DNA of 64,000 nt from Dromiciops gliroides (GCF_019393635.1 NC_057864.1:470316617-470380616), one strand, 5' to 3'. Positions 41,985 to 52,311 are shown, numbered from the stretch's first letter. Translations and numbers: made by a program. The notes: generated by a model from the sequence alone, not told the origin.

Positions 41985-42279
41985 GACAGAATATCAGCCC
42001 TAGAAGGGACTTCAGTGGCCAGTTGGTCCAGCCTATCCCTGATGACCAAGATTTCTCTATGATCTTTCTGATGAGTGGTCATTCTACCTTTGCTGGAAGA
42101 CCCGTAAGGAGGGAGAAATCATTTCTTTCTGGGGCAACCCATTCCATGTACGGATGACTCTATTAGAAATTTTTTTCCTTACACAAACCTTTTCAAACTT
42201 CCATTCACTGATCCCAGTTGTGTTGTCCAAGACCAAGCTGAACAACTTCTAATTCTCCCATGGGTTAGCCCTTCACATT

Positions 42280-42436
42280 ATTATTATTATTTTTTTTTTG
42301 TGGGGCAATAGGGATTAAGTGACTTGCTCAGGGTCACACAGCTAGTAAGTGTTAAGTGTCTGAGGCTGGATTTGAACTCAGGTCCTCCTGAATCCAGGGT
42401 CGGTGCTCTATCCACTGTGCCACCTAGCTGCCCCAT
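42280..42436 (-). mobile_element. tRNA-derived SINE inserted in L3
   Basis: T tail, gggattaagtgacttgctca and head tagctgcccc. Target duplication gcccttcacatt at 42268-42279 versus gcctttcacatt at 42437-42448. Confidence 0.95.
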
Positions 42437-42734
42437 GCCTTTCACATTCTTGAAGACAGTTATCATGTCCCCACTGACTCTTCTCTTCTGCAGGCTAAAC
42501 ACCCCAGTTCCCTCCACTGATCCTCACATTGCCTGATCTTGATGCCTTCGTGGTACTGGTTGCCCTCTTCTGGATAATCTCAAGCTTATCAATATCCTTC
42601 TGGTGGGACCATGCCCTTCCCAGTCCTGTCTCCAGGTATGCTTAGGGCAGCCTGACATTGAATTTGTTTTTGTGGCTGCCATGTGATTCTACTGACTCAT
42701 CTTGATCTTGGTGGTCATGAAGGGAGGAGGGAGA

Positions 42735-42987
42735 GGGTCTAAGCTTTTATTAAGTACCTCCTATGTGCCTGATATTGTGCTAGGCACTACCTCATTTTAT
42801 TCTTTACCACAACCCTATGAGGCAGGTGCTATTTTTATCCCCATTTCATAAGTGAGGAAACTGAGGCAAACAGACCTTAAGTGACTTGTATAGGGTCAAA
42901 CAGCAAGTAAGCGTCTAAGAGCAGCTTGGAACTCAAGTCTTTTTAACTTCACGCCCAACATTCTATCCACAATGCCAACTAGATGCC
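42735..42987 (-). mobile_element. THER1/MIR-type CORE-SINE inserted in L3
   Basis: ctaagcttttattaagtacc, acctcattttattctttacc, gtgaggaaactgaggcaaac, aagtgacttgtatagggtca and the head at about 42980. It separates the KCKV block from the 3' end of the L3. Confidence 0.8.
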
Positions 42988-43904
42988 TCAGGCATTTTTC
43001 TAGTTGTCTCTGCCCCATCTTGTGAAATTGACCTTTTGAACCCAAGAGAAAGACTTTACACTTATTTTTATTCAATTTCATCTTATTAGAGTTGGATCCT
43101 GACTATCATCTGGTGCATCTTTCCTGGATTTGTGTCATCTGAAAATTTGATGATCCTTCCATTTGTGATTTTATCCAAATCACTGATAGATAATTCACAT
43201 GACATGATAAAGATGCTGGAAAGCACAGGGCCAAATACAGATCTCTGGAGTACCACACTGGAGACCTCCTTCAATCTAATCATTAATAATTGTTTTTTCC
43301 CAATCAGTCAATCATCCACCTGATTATGCCATCATGCAGTCCCTGTCTTTTCACCTTATCCACGAGAAGAGCATGAAAAACTTTGTTGAATTCCTTCCTA
43401 AAATCTAAGTCAAGCATCTCTGCAGCCTTCCCTGATCAATTGGTATAGTAACTGTCAAGGGAGGAGATAGGGTTAACTTGGCAAGCCTGTTCTTTCCCAA
43501 AACGTGCTGACTCTTTGTCTGATCACCGCTTCCTTTTTGTTATATCATTTATCATCTCTTTAATAATACATCCGAGAGTTTTCCCAGAAATCAAAGCCAA
43601 TCTCTCTAGTGTATAGTGTGTAAGTTTTGTTTCCTTCTCATTTTTGAAAACTCTATTTGGTGATCACCTTTTGACTTCTCTGCCCTTTGTTTTCTTTATG
43701 ATGAGAATTAGAACAGACTTTCCTAAGCAAATCTCATATACTTGTAGTGAACCCACAGATGGACTCTCATGGAAATCTAATGAAAAGGGAAGGGTGGAAC
43801 TCGAGGTATGGCTCCATGATTTCATTTGTGCCAGTTAGTGAATTAGAGTGAGTGGGATGGATGAAGGCATCCAGTTCTTGATGTCTTAGATTGAATATTG
43901 GACT

Positions 43905-44060
43905 TGGGAGTTGGATACTACCATAGACGCTTATAGGCTGAGCCATACTGGGCAAATCGCGTAAGCTGTATCAACCTCGTTCTCTTCATCTGTAAAGCAC
44001 CGGTAATAATAACACTTACCTCGAAGGTGGTTCAGGGTGTCAAATAAGGTAACACATTTC
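43905..44060 (+). mobile_element. THER1/MIR fragment
   Basis: actgggcaaatcgcgtaagc, cttcatctgtaaagcaccgg and aataataacacttacctcg. Confidence 0.65.
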
Positions 44061-44064
44061 AGCT

Positions 44065-44325
44065 CAAAGCCCACTTTCTACAGAAATCCTTTCCTTGTTT
44101 CCTTGGCTATTGGCACCTTCCTCTCTGTGACTGCCTTCTATCTTTTCTGTATAAATTCTTAATATGTCTAATCCTTTGCATGTTGTCTTCCTTATTTGCA
44201 CATGAGCTTCTTGTGTTTTTTGCTTTTCATTTTATTCCCCATTTCATAAGTGAGGAAACTGAGGCAAACAGGCACATTGCCTGACCCATGACGAGGGCTT
44301 AATAAATGCTTGTTGACTGACTGAT
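44065..44325 (+). mobile_element. L2 3' end
   Basis: cactttctacagaaatcctt, tgtgactgccttctatcttt, ttgcacatgagcttcttgtg and gggcttaataaatgcttgtt. A short stretch with gaggaaactgaggcaaacag (44253-44272) is foreign to L2 and may be gene-conversion-like or a tiny insertion. Confidence 0.7.
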
Positions 44326-44327
44326 GA

Positions 44328-44665
44328 AAGCACTTTGAAAACTTTAAGACACAATATGAATGTTAGCTGTTATTATTACAGAAGAAAGAACTGAGGAACA
44401 GTGAAAGGAAATGACTTCCCCAACAGTACGTTGAAAGTAACTGGGGGGTGGCTAGGTGGCGCAGTGGATAAAGCACCGACCCTGGATTCAGGAGTACCTG
44501 AGTTCAAATCCGGCCTCAGACACTTAACACTTACTAGCTGTGTGACCCTGGGCAAGTCACTTAACTCCAATTGCCTCACTAAAAAAAAAAAAAAAAAAAA
44601 AAGAAAGTAACTGGAAGAGCCATGGCTTGAACTCAGGTCTCCTGACTTAGTCCAGGGTGCTTGAT
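44328..44665 (-). mobile_element. MIR remnants split by a SINE
   Basis: 44328-44380 is a sense 3' end (gaaagcactttgaaaacttt). Antisense MIR at 44385-44444 (aaagaactgaggaacagtg) resumes at 44615 (aagagccatggcttgaactc). Confidence 0.6.
44445..44602 (+). mobile_element. tRNA-derived SINE with target duplication
   Basis: ggtggctaggtggcgcagtg, core, caattgcctcact and a 22-base A tail. Target duplication gaaagtaactgg at 44433-44444 and 44603-44614. Confidence 0.97.
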
Positions 44666-44669
44666 GATG

Positions 44670-44965
44670 ATGAGGATAACTCATTTATATAGTGCTTTGA
44701 GGTTCACACTTGACATCCATTACCTGGTTTGCTTCTTAAAACAACCCTGCGAGGTAGGTGTGATTATTATCCTCATTTTATAGATGAGGAAAATGAGGTT
44801 AAGATTAATGACTCAACCAGTAAGTGTCTCTTTTTCTTATTGCCCGTGTGACCTTGGACAAGTCCCTTCATCTCCCTCAGTCCCAGTTTCCTCAACTGTA
44901 AAATCAGGATGTTGGACTAGATGACCTTTAAGGTCCCTTTCAGCTTTAAATCTAAAAAGATAAGG
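44670..44965. mobile_element. THER1 (-) then MIR (+)
   Basis: 44670-44825 antisense: tcatttatatagtgctttga and cctcattttatagatgagg. 44840-44965 sense: gtgtgaccttggacaagtcc and gttggactagatgaccttta. Confidence 0.8.
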
Positions 44966-45010
44966 AAAAAATAAAGGTATGATTTCTGCCCTCAACAAGC
45001 TTTTTCATTA
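44966..45010 (-). mobile_element. L2 3' sliver
   Basis: gatttctgccctcaacaagc. Confidence 0.4.
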
Positions 45011-45059
45011 GCTTGGGTTGGTTTCTCTTCTTTCTTCCTATCTTTTTTAAAGCCAGAAC

Positions 45060-45768
45060 CTGCTAATTTGCAGGGCTTGAAAACTTGCCAGCATCACTGC
45101 TGTCCAGCACTGAGGGTTGTTTGGAGTGAGCCATCTGCCCACCCCCTACAGACAAACCCCAACCTCCTTCCTGCCACTGTAGGAACCCGAGAGTTCAGTG
45201 AGGCCAGAATAGCTGGGAGTCTAATTTAGGGTGTCTGAGGCCATAATGAAGCTCACTCAGTGTGTTTGGTATCTTAATATTCCTCCTACCCTTTACTGGT
45301 GGGAGGATTTTCAGGGGATTGGAACACCCAAACAGAAGCTGGAAAGCAATGCATTGGCATTCTTTGATGGAGACTAGCTCAGGGAAACGTCTTCTCCCCA
45401 CTGCCCTCCCCAAGATGCTGTCAGTTGGGTGTGACCCAAGGTTTAGGACTCCAGCATATTCGATTTCTTCGAGCTCAGAGCATATGTCAAGTGAATTCTG
45501 TGTCTCTGGCAGGTTATTACGCATTGAATTAGTATGATAAAATAAAAACTGTAATAAAACTGTACTGCACTCTTAAATTGTTAAAATTTATTATCAAATG
45601 TGCATAGTTATTAACTGATTTCCCATGGCTGGTGCTTGCCTGAGTGCCGAGCCAGGGAAGATGAAAAGTAACTGTCAAGGCTAGCCGGGGCTGTAGCTTT
45701 TGGAATTCCCAAGAGATTCCCAAATGGAGCAGCCGGTGCCTTGTTTGGATCCCTCATCTCTCACTGCA
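45060..45768. promoter_or_regulatory. Candidate conserved non-coding element
   Basis: About 700 bases without any repeat, while both flanks are packed with them. The AT-rich centre (45520-45620) reads ttgaattagtatgataaaat, aactgtaataaaactgtact and ttaaaatttattatcaaatg, rich in TAAT, TTAT and GATAA words. Outer parts have gcattggcattctttgatgg and ctgatttcccatggctggtg. The layout is typical of a developmental enhancer; conservation was not measured. Confidence 0.4.
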
Positions 45769-45774
45769 GGATTC

Positions 45775-45945
45775 AGCACGATATAGTGGAAAATGCCCTG
45801 GGCTTTAGAGTCCAAGGACCCGAGTTCAAATCCCACCTCTGACACTCTTGGGCAGATTGCGTCTTAGCTTCTACATATGTAAAAATAAGGGGGCAGGATT
45901 AGTTGGACTCCAGGGTTCTTTGAGCTTGACATTTATGATCCTGTG
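45775..45945 (+). mobile_element. MIR
   Basis: cacgatatagtggaaaatgc, acccgagttcaaatcccacc and gttctttgagcttgacattt. Confidence 0.8.
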
Positions 45946-45949
45946 ACAA

Positions 45950-46300
45950 GTTTCTTCCTGGCCCCTTTATAGTCACTGTCAGTAGTTTCCCCAACTCACC
46001 ATTTCCCCTCTCTGTACGTTTGCACAGACCATTTCTCATGCTTGGGATGCATTTTTCTCTGCCTCCATTTCTCTGCCTTTTAGAAACCTTATCTTCCTTC
46101 AAAACTCAGCTTTGAATGTCTTCCTTTATGAAGGCCTCCAACTTCAAATTACTCAATATCTATTTATCTTTGTGCAGGATGTAGCTGTACCATGGAATGG
46201 AAACTCTTTGAGAGAAGGGATTGTTCTATTTTTGTACCCTTAGTACTTTGCCTAGTGTCTGGCACATAGTAGGTGCTTAGCAAATTCTTGTCAAATCAAT
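45950..46300 (+). mobile_element. L2 3' region
   Basis: catgcttgggatgcattttt, accttatcttccttcaaaac, ggaaactctttgagagaagg and tctggcacatagtaggtgct. Confidence 0.85.
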
Positions 46301-46304
46301 GAGT

Positions 46305-46410
46305 GGCTCTAAGGAAAAGAGTGCTGCATTTGGAATCAAAGTATCTGAGTGCCACTTATTACCTGTGTGGTCTTGGACAAACCACTTAAATACCTGTGGC
46401 TGTTCCTAAT
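46305..46410 (+). mobile_element. MIR, partial
   Basis: ctgcatttggaatcaaagta and tggtcttggacaaaccactt. Confidence 0.6.
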
Positions 46411-46734
46411 GTGTAGACTTTTGGTTCCTTGATCAAAGCTACCTTTGATGTTTATTCTCCCTGCACAAAGCTCTGTTGGGGAAAGGGGGGAAAGAGCACA
46501 CAGACAGTGATTCCCTTTAGGGATGGTCCTGATGGATGACAGTTGATTCTGCTTTCGGTGACTTCATAGGAAGAATCCCTCCTGGTCATTCATTTTGAGG
46601 TTTAACTGCCTAGGAAACGAGGACAGCACAAAACTAGGAGTTGTAGCTAACCCCCTGGGTGATGGACTCAGGATCCAAACAGATCTCAAAAGGCCAAAAT
46701 TTGGGGTTGGATCCTAGAATTCTCAACAATAAAA

Positions 46735-46860
46735 CAATCAATAAACGTTTATCAAGTACCTATCACATGCCAAACACTGTGATAGGTGTTGGTGATACAA
46801 ATACAAAAAAGAAAGACAGTTCTTGCCTTCAAGTAGCTTACAATCTAGTCGGGGAAGACA
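46735..46860 (-). mobile_element. L2 3' end
   Basis: aatcaataaacgtttatcaa, actgtgataggtgttggtga and cttcaagtagcttacaatct. Confidence 0.85.
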
Positions 46861-46929
46861 GCAAACCAAAGGAAACTGAAAAGATAGGAAGAGAAGAAGG
46901 TGCAGTGCTCTATCCTTCTATTGGGAGGT

Positions 46930-47325
46930 TTTGTTGAACAGTGGAAAGAGTGGTGGACTTGGCTTTCAAATCCAGCCTCTGATACTTCCTTGCTACCAGA
47001 GGGAGGTCACTGCATCTTGCTGGTTTGCGATCTTCTCTTTTTTAAGATGGAGGTAACAGGGCAGCTAGGTGGCGCAGTGGATAGAGCACTGGCCCTGGAG
47101 TCAGGAGTACCTGAGTTCAAATCCAGCCTCAGACACTTAACACTTACTAGCTGTGTGACCCTGGGCAAGTCACTTAACCTCAACTGCCTCACCAAAAAAA
47201 AAAAAAAAAGATGAAGGTAACAATCCCTTGAATCGCCCATCTCCAAGAGCTGCTGTGAGACTCAAGTGAGATAACGGACAGGAAGTCCTTTGTCAGCTTA
47301 ATATTCGCTATAATTACTAGTATAG
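46930..47325 (+). mobile_element. THER1/MIR split by a SINE
   Basis: Sense: aacagtggaaagagtggtgg before the SINE and tgagactcaagtgagataac with cgctataattactag after it. Confidence 0.65.
47059..47207 (+). mobile_element. tRNA-derived SINE with target duplication
   Basis: gggcagctaggtggcgcagt with a 16-base A tail. Target duplication aagatggaggtaaca at 47044-47058 versus aagatgaaggtaaca at 47208-47222. Confidence 0.97.
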
Positions 47326-47480
47326 ATTGAAGATTGGTGCCTACATTTTAAAGAAATTGAATCCATTCACCATTCTGAATCATCCTCCTTTCTTTTCCCT
47401 CCACTGCCTCGGCTGGAGCACCGAGGCAGCTAAGGACAAACTATGGACAAAGAGGTCAATGGGTTTTGATTGGTCAGACT

Positions 47481-47598
47481 TTTTTTTTTTTTGGTAATAA
47501 ACATTTTTATTTATAGTTTTGGGTTCTAATGTTTATCCCTCTTTCCCTCCCTCCCCTCCCCCTTCCCTCAGGCGGCAAACAATCAGATAGGGTTTATA
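47481..47598 (-). mobile_element. 5'-truncated L1 with target duplication
   Basis: Poly-T, aataaacatttttatttata, ccctccctcccctcccc and gcaaacaatcagatagggt: the last about 118 bases of L1. A perfect 10-base target duplication, tggtcagact, lies at 47471-47480 and 47599-47608. Confidence 0.9.
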
Positions 47599-47744
47599 TG
47601 GTCAGACTCTTACATGCTTCGGCCCAATTTCTTTCAGATTTTAGACATGGAGAACCATGTTGATGTGGCATCATGATATTATAGACATAAACAATAACTA
47701 GATTATATTGTCATGTTAAGAAATGTCTTCTGGCCTAGCTAAAC

Positions 47745-47852
47745 CACCTCCGATGACTCCCCGCTGGCTGCTAAATGAAGGCCAGGACCCTCCTCCCCCT
47801 GCCCTTGTTTTCAAAGCTCACCAGCAAATGATGCCAACTTGCCTCCCACAAC
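47745..47852 (+). mobile_element. L2 fragment
   Basis: gactccccgctggctgctaa and ttttcaaagctcaccagcaa. Confidence 0.5.
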
Positions 47853-48053
47853 TCAGAGAATCTAAGGATCTCAAAATTGGACAGGACCTCAGATACTTTC
47901 TAGTCCAATCCGTACATGAAAAAGAATCCCCGACCAGACCCCCATAATGGGTCATCCAACCTTCTCTTGAAGATCTCTAGTCACAGGAAACTCACTCTCT
48001 GCTGGAACAGCCCATTCCATGTTTGGATGGTTCCCATCATTGGGAAATTTTCT

Positions 48054-48115
48054 AAGCTCTCTTATTTATTTATTTAGAATTTCCCCCAAGTTACATGTAT
48101 AAACAAATTTTCACA
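48054..48115 (-). mobile_element. Very short 5'-truncated L1
   Basis: tttatttatttagaatttcc, ccccaagttacatgtataaa and caaattttcac match the antisense start of L1 3' sequence at 63.8 kb. Target duplication tgggaaattttct at 48041-48053 and 48116-48128. Confidence 0.8.
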
Positions 48116-48148
48116 TGGGAAATTTTCTTAAAATCAAGATAAAACAGG

Positions 48149-48311
48149 GGACAGCTAGGTGGCACAGTGGATAAAGTACGGGCCTCAGATTCAGAAGGAC
48201 CTGAGTTCAAATCCCACCTCAGACACTTGACACTTACTAGCTGTGTGACCCTGGGCAAGTCACTTAACTCTCATTACCCTGAAAAAAACAAAAAAAAGAC
48301 CCAAACCAAAC
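48149..48311 (+). mobile_element. tRNA-derived SINE with long target duplication
   Basis: acagctaggtggcacagtgg with an A-rich tail containing cccaaaccaaac. A perfect 19-base target duplication, aaaatcaagataaaacagg, lies at 48130-48148 and 48312-48330. Confidence 0.98.
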
Positions 48312-48886
48312 AAAATCAAGATAAAACAGGCCTCTCCACATACAACGTCTATCCATTGTTCTTAATTCTGTCCTTCTGGGGCAGGCAGAGCAAGACCTAA
48401 TCCTCTTACACATCAAGGCCCTTCAAACACTTGAATACAGCTAACATGTATTTCCTCAGTCTTCTTTTCTCCAGAATTAACATTCCCAGTTCCTTCATCC
48501 AGTCCTTATAAGACATGAAGATAAGGTTCTTTACCATCCGAGTGCCTGTCCTCTGGATGTTCTCCAATCTAATCAATGTCTTGCCTCAAATGTAGTGCCT
48601 GGAACATAAGGTTCTTGATGAGTGCATAGTAGGACCGCACTACTCCCCCTCTAAGCCTGGACTCTATGCCTCTCTTCATGGAATACAAAATTGCATTCGT
48701 TTTCTGGCTGCTTCTTCACATTCCTGACTTACATTGAGCTGATAGTCCACTAAAACCCTCAGATCTTTTTTTTTTTTTTTCAGATGAACTGCTTTATCAT
48801 CATGTCTTCTCCATCTTGTGAAGGTGATATTCAAAAAATCTCTGTGTTGAATTCCATCATATTAGATTCAGGTCAATGTTTTAACT

Positions 48887-49078
48887 CAGAGGTATTTAAC
48901 TTGGTGTCTGTGAATCTGTTTTAAAACATTTCGATAACTATATTTCAATATAATTGGTTTCCTTTGTAATCCTATATGTTTTATTTTCTGCTTTAAAAAG
49001 AATGATTCAATGACAGGGTCTATAGTCTTTACTGGATTGCTGAGGGTCTCCACTGCACAAAAACCATGAAGAACCCCT
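48887..49078. mobile_element. hAT-like DNA element (GTTCTTAACC family) in L3
   Basis: cagaggtatttaacttggtg at the start and gaagaacccct at the end; interior taactatatttcaatataat, ggtttcctttgtaatcctat and ttttattttctgctttaaaa. Flanks ttttaact (48879-48886) and ctctagcc (49079-49086) differ only by transitions, as expected of an old 8-base duplication. Confidence 0.65.
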
Positions 49079-49159
49079 CTCTAGCCAGTTAAGATCTTTC
49101 TGGATGCTGACTCTGTGTCAGTTATTCCTTCCAGCGTGGCACCATCTACAACCCCTCAG

Positions 49160-49565
49160 AACATGCTCTATATTCTACTGATAGTGAATCATTCATTGTT
49201 CCCTGGACATACCTCACTCTTCTTCACCTTTGCTTGCACTCCAGTAGTGCCCTGCCTTTTTAGTTCTGCCTACTGAGACCCTGCTTAGCTTTCAAAGCCC
49301 CACTCCAATGCCACCTACTCCAAGGAAACCACCCCTTATCTGTATAATCAGATGTAACTTTGTTTTCCTCTGAACCCTTCTGTCTCTTCTCTGTATCTTA
49401 TGGTGTTTTTGCCTTACAGATATAGCTATGGTATCTCTCTCCAATCTCTCCACTTTGTGAACTCCTTCAGAAAAGGAACCCCCTTACTTTAACTTTGGTT
49501 CTCCCCCAGAATCTAGCACACTACCTGGTTCGGGTAAGCTTCAAAAAATCATTGGTTGAACTGAC
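49160..49565 (+). mobile_element. L2 3' region
   Basis: cttcacctttgcttgcactc, gctttcaaagccccactcca, tactccaaggaaaccacccc and agaatctagcacactacctg. Confidence 0.8.
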
Positions 49566-49985
49566 CATAGAGAGGAGGTCAGAACCTATTGGCCAGTCTG
49601 GGTGCAGTCATTTTTTCATTTCAATAGATAGTGAACCTGCTGCAGTGTTCTAAAAATGGCCAACAAAGCTCCAGAGGGATAGATGGAGGCATCCTGAAGA
49701 AGTTCAGCCTCTCATATATTCTTTTACTAGCTCCCGGGAGGCACTAGGAGAAGGCACCATCAATTCAACAAGAATCTACCCACATCCTTTATAATCTAGG
49801 GGGCTGGACGAGGCTGTGTATCAATGCCGAGCTGGGTCCCTGAGCCAGGGTCATCCAGAAGAGTGATTATCTTTTCTGGACTAGGGAAAAATGTGATTGG
49901 ATGGTCAGGCATTTATTCCTGTCCCCTAATTTTTTAAAGGGAATTTTGGTGTGAAGGAACATGCAGGCTCATGCATCCACATCAA
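49566..49985. other. Unassigned non-coding stretch
   Basis: No gene or repeat recognised. Confidence 0.4.
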
Positions 49986-49989
49986 ATGA

Positions 49990-50135
49990 AGGACAAGGTA
50001 GAGCAGTGGGGAAGAAATGCTGTTGCCTGCTAGCTATATGACCTTGCAAGTCATTTCACCTCTCTGAGACTCAGTATCCTTATATACTCAGTGAACTCTG
50101 AGATTCCTTCCACCTCAAAGTCTCTGGTCCTGGAG
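49990..50135 (+). mobile_element. MIR, worn
   Basis: tgaccttgcaagtcatttca and cttccacctcaaagtctctg. Confidence 0.55.
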
Positions 50136-50254
50136 CAATCAAAGGAAGCCTCTCTTCTTTGGAGAGAAGTAGATCTGGAGTACCAGAATAATTAAGCAGC
50201 TAGGTACTTTAGCTTGGAAAATGGGTATTCTGTTTCTATTCTACAGTAGGCAAA

Positions 50255-50475
50255 TAAAAATAAAAGTGAGCATTTATATAGTGTTTTAACAACTGCAAAA
50301 CACTCAGCACGCATAATTTTATTTATTCTTTATAACAACCCCATGAGGTATTAAGGCTCACATTTTACAGATGAGAAAACAAATGTCTCAGAGAAGTCAG
50401 ATGCCTTGACCAGGGTCACACAGTGTGGTGACTACACCAGCTAACTCCAAACCGAGCCCTCTAGAGATTATGCCA
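50255..50475 (-). mobile_element. THER1/MIR-type CORE-SINE
   Basis: gagcatttatatagtgtttt, ctttataacaaccccatgag, cacattttacagatgagaa and ttgaccagggtcacacagtg. Confidence 0.85.
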
Positions 50476-50499
50476 CATTGGGTCTCTAAGGAAGGGAAC

Positions 50500-51000
50500 G
50501 GCAGGACCCTTTATTGGAAGACTTTGGGGAGTGTTCATGGACTGTTGTTGGACAGGATGCTTCTTGGTGATGGTTTCTGACAGTAATCCCCATTAATGAA
50601 GCCTGTGTGACTAATGAACACTGAGTGCTCAGGAAGAACTCTTGGTTTTCAGAGTCCCACGCCAAGGTTGCCACCAAAGAGAGAATAAGCATTTAGAAAA
50701 TAATTACACATCTGGATGAATCTGTTTCAGTCTACTGGCTGGAATATAATCAAATTAAAATATAATGAATACATTCAAACACACAATGCCTGATTAAGTA
50801 GTCACTTAGGAACAGGAAATTTCCTGAAAAAGGAAGCAGACTGCTAACCAGGACTGTGGTCTGTGAAAGTCTGGGTTCCAGGAGCCCTTGGGAATAGAAA
50901 ATCACAACACGATTGTAATTTATCTTCTTGTCACTTTTCATTTCTGTCCTAATTTACTCCCCCCAAACCCTGCCCCCAGTTTCAGACTGTTTTGGATAAT
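50500..51000. promoter_or_regulatory. Candidate conserved non-coding element
   Basis: Repeat-free for 500 bases. Contains ccattaatgaagcctgtgtg (about 50590), ataagcatttagaaaataat, ggaatataatcaaattaaaa and cctgattaagtagtcactta: clustered TAAT and GATTA words. Same caveat as for the 45 kb element. Confidence 0.35.
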
Positions 51001-51044
51001 GTAGTCATGCTGTGTTGCTGGAAAAGCATGATTTTATTTCCCAG

Positions 51045-51925
51045 AATCGAATCCACTCAAGAAACATTTATTGAGCACCTACTATGTGCAAGGCACTATA
51101 CTAGGAAGTGGGGGTGGGAAATACAATGACAGTTTCTATCCTCAAAGAACTTACTTTCTATTGAGGGAGACAGATTTGGGGAAGAAGAAAGCTCTAACTA
51201 CTGAGGCGGGGGAAATTGATTGACAATTCGTTTATTACTCCCCTACTATGTGCCAGCCATCATGCTGACTAGAGGGGATAGAAAGATAAAAACGGAATTA
51301 TGCTTATCCTCAATCTATCAGGGGAGACAACACATATATTTTATACACACATGTGTGTATATGTATATGTGTACATGTGTGTGCACATGCATATACATAT
51401 ACACATATATAAGAATATAGAAAATAGGGATGAGGTAATTTGGGAGGGAGGGAGGATTGGGAAGGGTTTCCTGGAGAAAGTATTACTTGAGCTCAGCTTT
51501 AAAGGAACATGGAAGTTCTAAGAGGAAGAAATGAGGAGGGAATGCCTTCCAGGCATTAGGGGATGGACAGTGCAAAGACCCAGAGGTGGAAAATGGACAA
51601 TTGTGAGTGAGGAATAGCAAGGCTGGCTAGCTTACAGAGTGTATGAAGGGGGGGTTGATGTACAATAAGATTGGGAAAGGTAGATGGGGGTTGGATTGTG
51701 AAGGGGTTTAAAATGGGGAGCCATTGGAGTTTACTGAGCAGGGGAGGGACTTGGTCCTACTTGTGCTTTGGGGCCACCTTGTTGGTATCTGGGTGAAGGA
51801 TGGATTGGAAAACAGAGCTCCACAGAGTGGTTGGGGATTGAAAGAGGACAAAGTTGGGAGGTGGAGATGAAGAGGGGATGTGTTCTGGGCACAGATACAT
51901 ACTGTGGAGGGTAATGATTGGAATG
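51045..51925 (-). mobile_element. Two L2 copies, the second long
   Basis: 51045-51175: gaaacatttattgagcacct and actttctattgagggagac. 51215-51925: cccctactatgtgccagcca, tcctggagaaagtattactt, gaatgccttccaggcattag, gggagccattggagtttact and gtgaaggatggattggaaaa, i.e. the tail and ORF2 3' part in antisense. Confidence 0.85.
51325..51415. repeat. TG/TA/CA-rich microsatellite inside L2
   Basis: Imperfect atat, gtgt and acat units where intact L2 reads gacaacatgtaaacaac. Confidence 0.85.
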
Positions 51926-51965
51926 ATGCCACCTGCTGGAGACTTACTGTAGCAAAGCGCCGCCA

Positions 51966-52307
51966 TGAGGTAAAGGCCTCTGAGGGCAAGCCATGTGGTC
52001 AAGGTCCTTAGCGTCAGGAAGTGACGTTTGTTCGTGGGTACTGTCTATCAAGGCTACCAGCCAATCAACTTGAGGAGCCTCCCAGGAAGTGGACGCTGGC
52101 GGAGGGGTTCTGTCTCTTTTGGTTCCTGACCTAGCCATGATGGGTCGGATGATGGGGTCTCTTAGAAATAGATTTTCACCTTTCTCTCTGATCCTAATGT
52201 TCTTTAATAAATACTTAAACATTTAAATACTCTTGCTAAAGCTTATAATTTATTGGTGACCACTCATTAGATTTTAGATAGTTTAGCTAGAATTTTAGAT
52301 CCTTACA
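51966..52307 (+). mobile_element. Probable solo LTR of an endogenous retrovirus
   Basis: Begins TG and ends CA. Order of parts: tgtggtcaaggtccttag, gtcaggaagtgacgtttgtt (a CRE-like TGACGT), caatcaacttgaggagcctc, a poly-A signal in ttctttaataaatact, and tttattggtgaccactc near the 3' end. This matches LTRs I associate with marsupial endogenous retroviruses. No clear target duplication and no internal gag/pol/env sequence. Solo LTRs arise by recombination. It interrupts L2 sequence. Confidence 0.5.
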
Positions 52308-52311
52308 TGAG

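Larger units (their letters stand above)
41985..43700 (-). pseudogene. Decayed L3/CR1 LINE with reverse transcriptase core
   Basis: On the reverse strand the 43283-43086 frame reads SVFGPVLSSIFI, then DLDKITNGRIIKFSDDTN, the CR1-clade reverse transcriptase (usual form S-V-L-G-P-x-L-F and F-A-D-D; here the Ala is Ser). Next, 43081 downwards, comes MKLNKNKCKVFLLGSKGQFHKMG, the known block after it. Upstream, 43.6-43.3 kb has eroded RT sequence with stops. The 3' part (42.66-41.99 kb) matches the non-coding L3 end. Interrupted by a CORE-SINE (42735-42987) and a SINE (42280-42436). The original role is self-copying by target-primed reverse transcription; this copy is dead. Confidence 0.8.
47855..49150 (-). 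mobile_element. L3/CR1 stacked with three younger insertions
   Basis: Antisense L3 pieces lie at 47855-48053, 48331-48886 and 49087-49150: ctagtccaatccgtacatga, tctcttgaagatctctagtc, cttctggggcaggcagagc, gatgaactgctttatcatca and ctttctggatgctgactctg. The 48.7-48.88 kb part reverse-translates to the region just after the RT catalytic box (SEKDLRV-like, then CK/LG-like). Interrupted by L1 (48054-48115), a SINE (48149-48311) and a hAT-like element (48887-49078). Confidence 0.75.
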
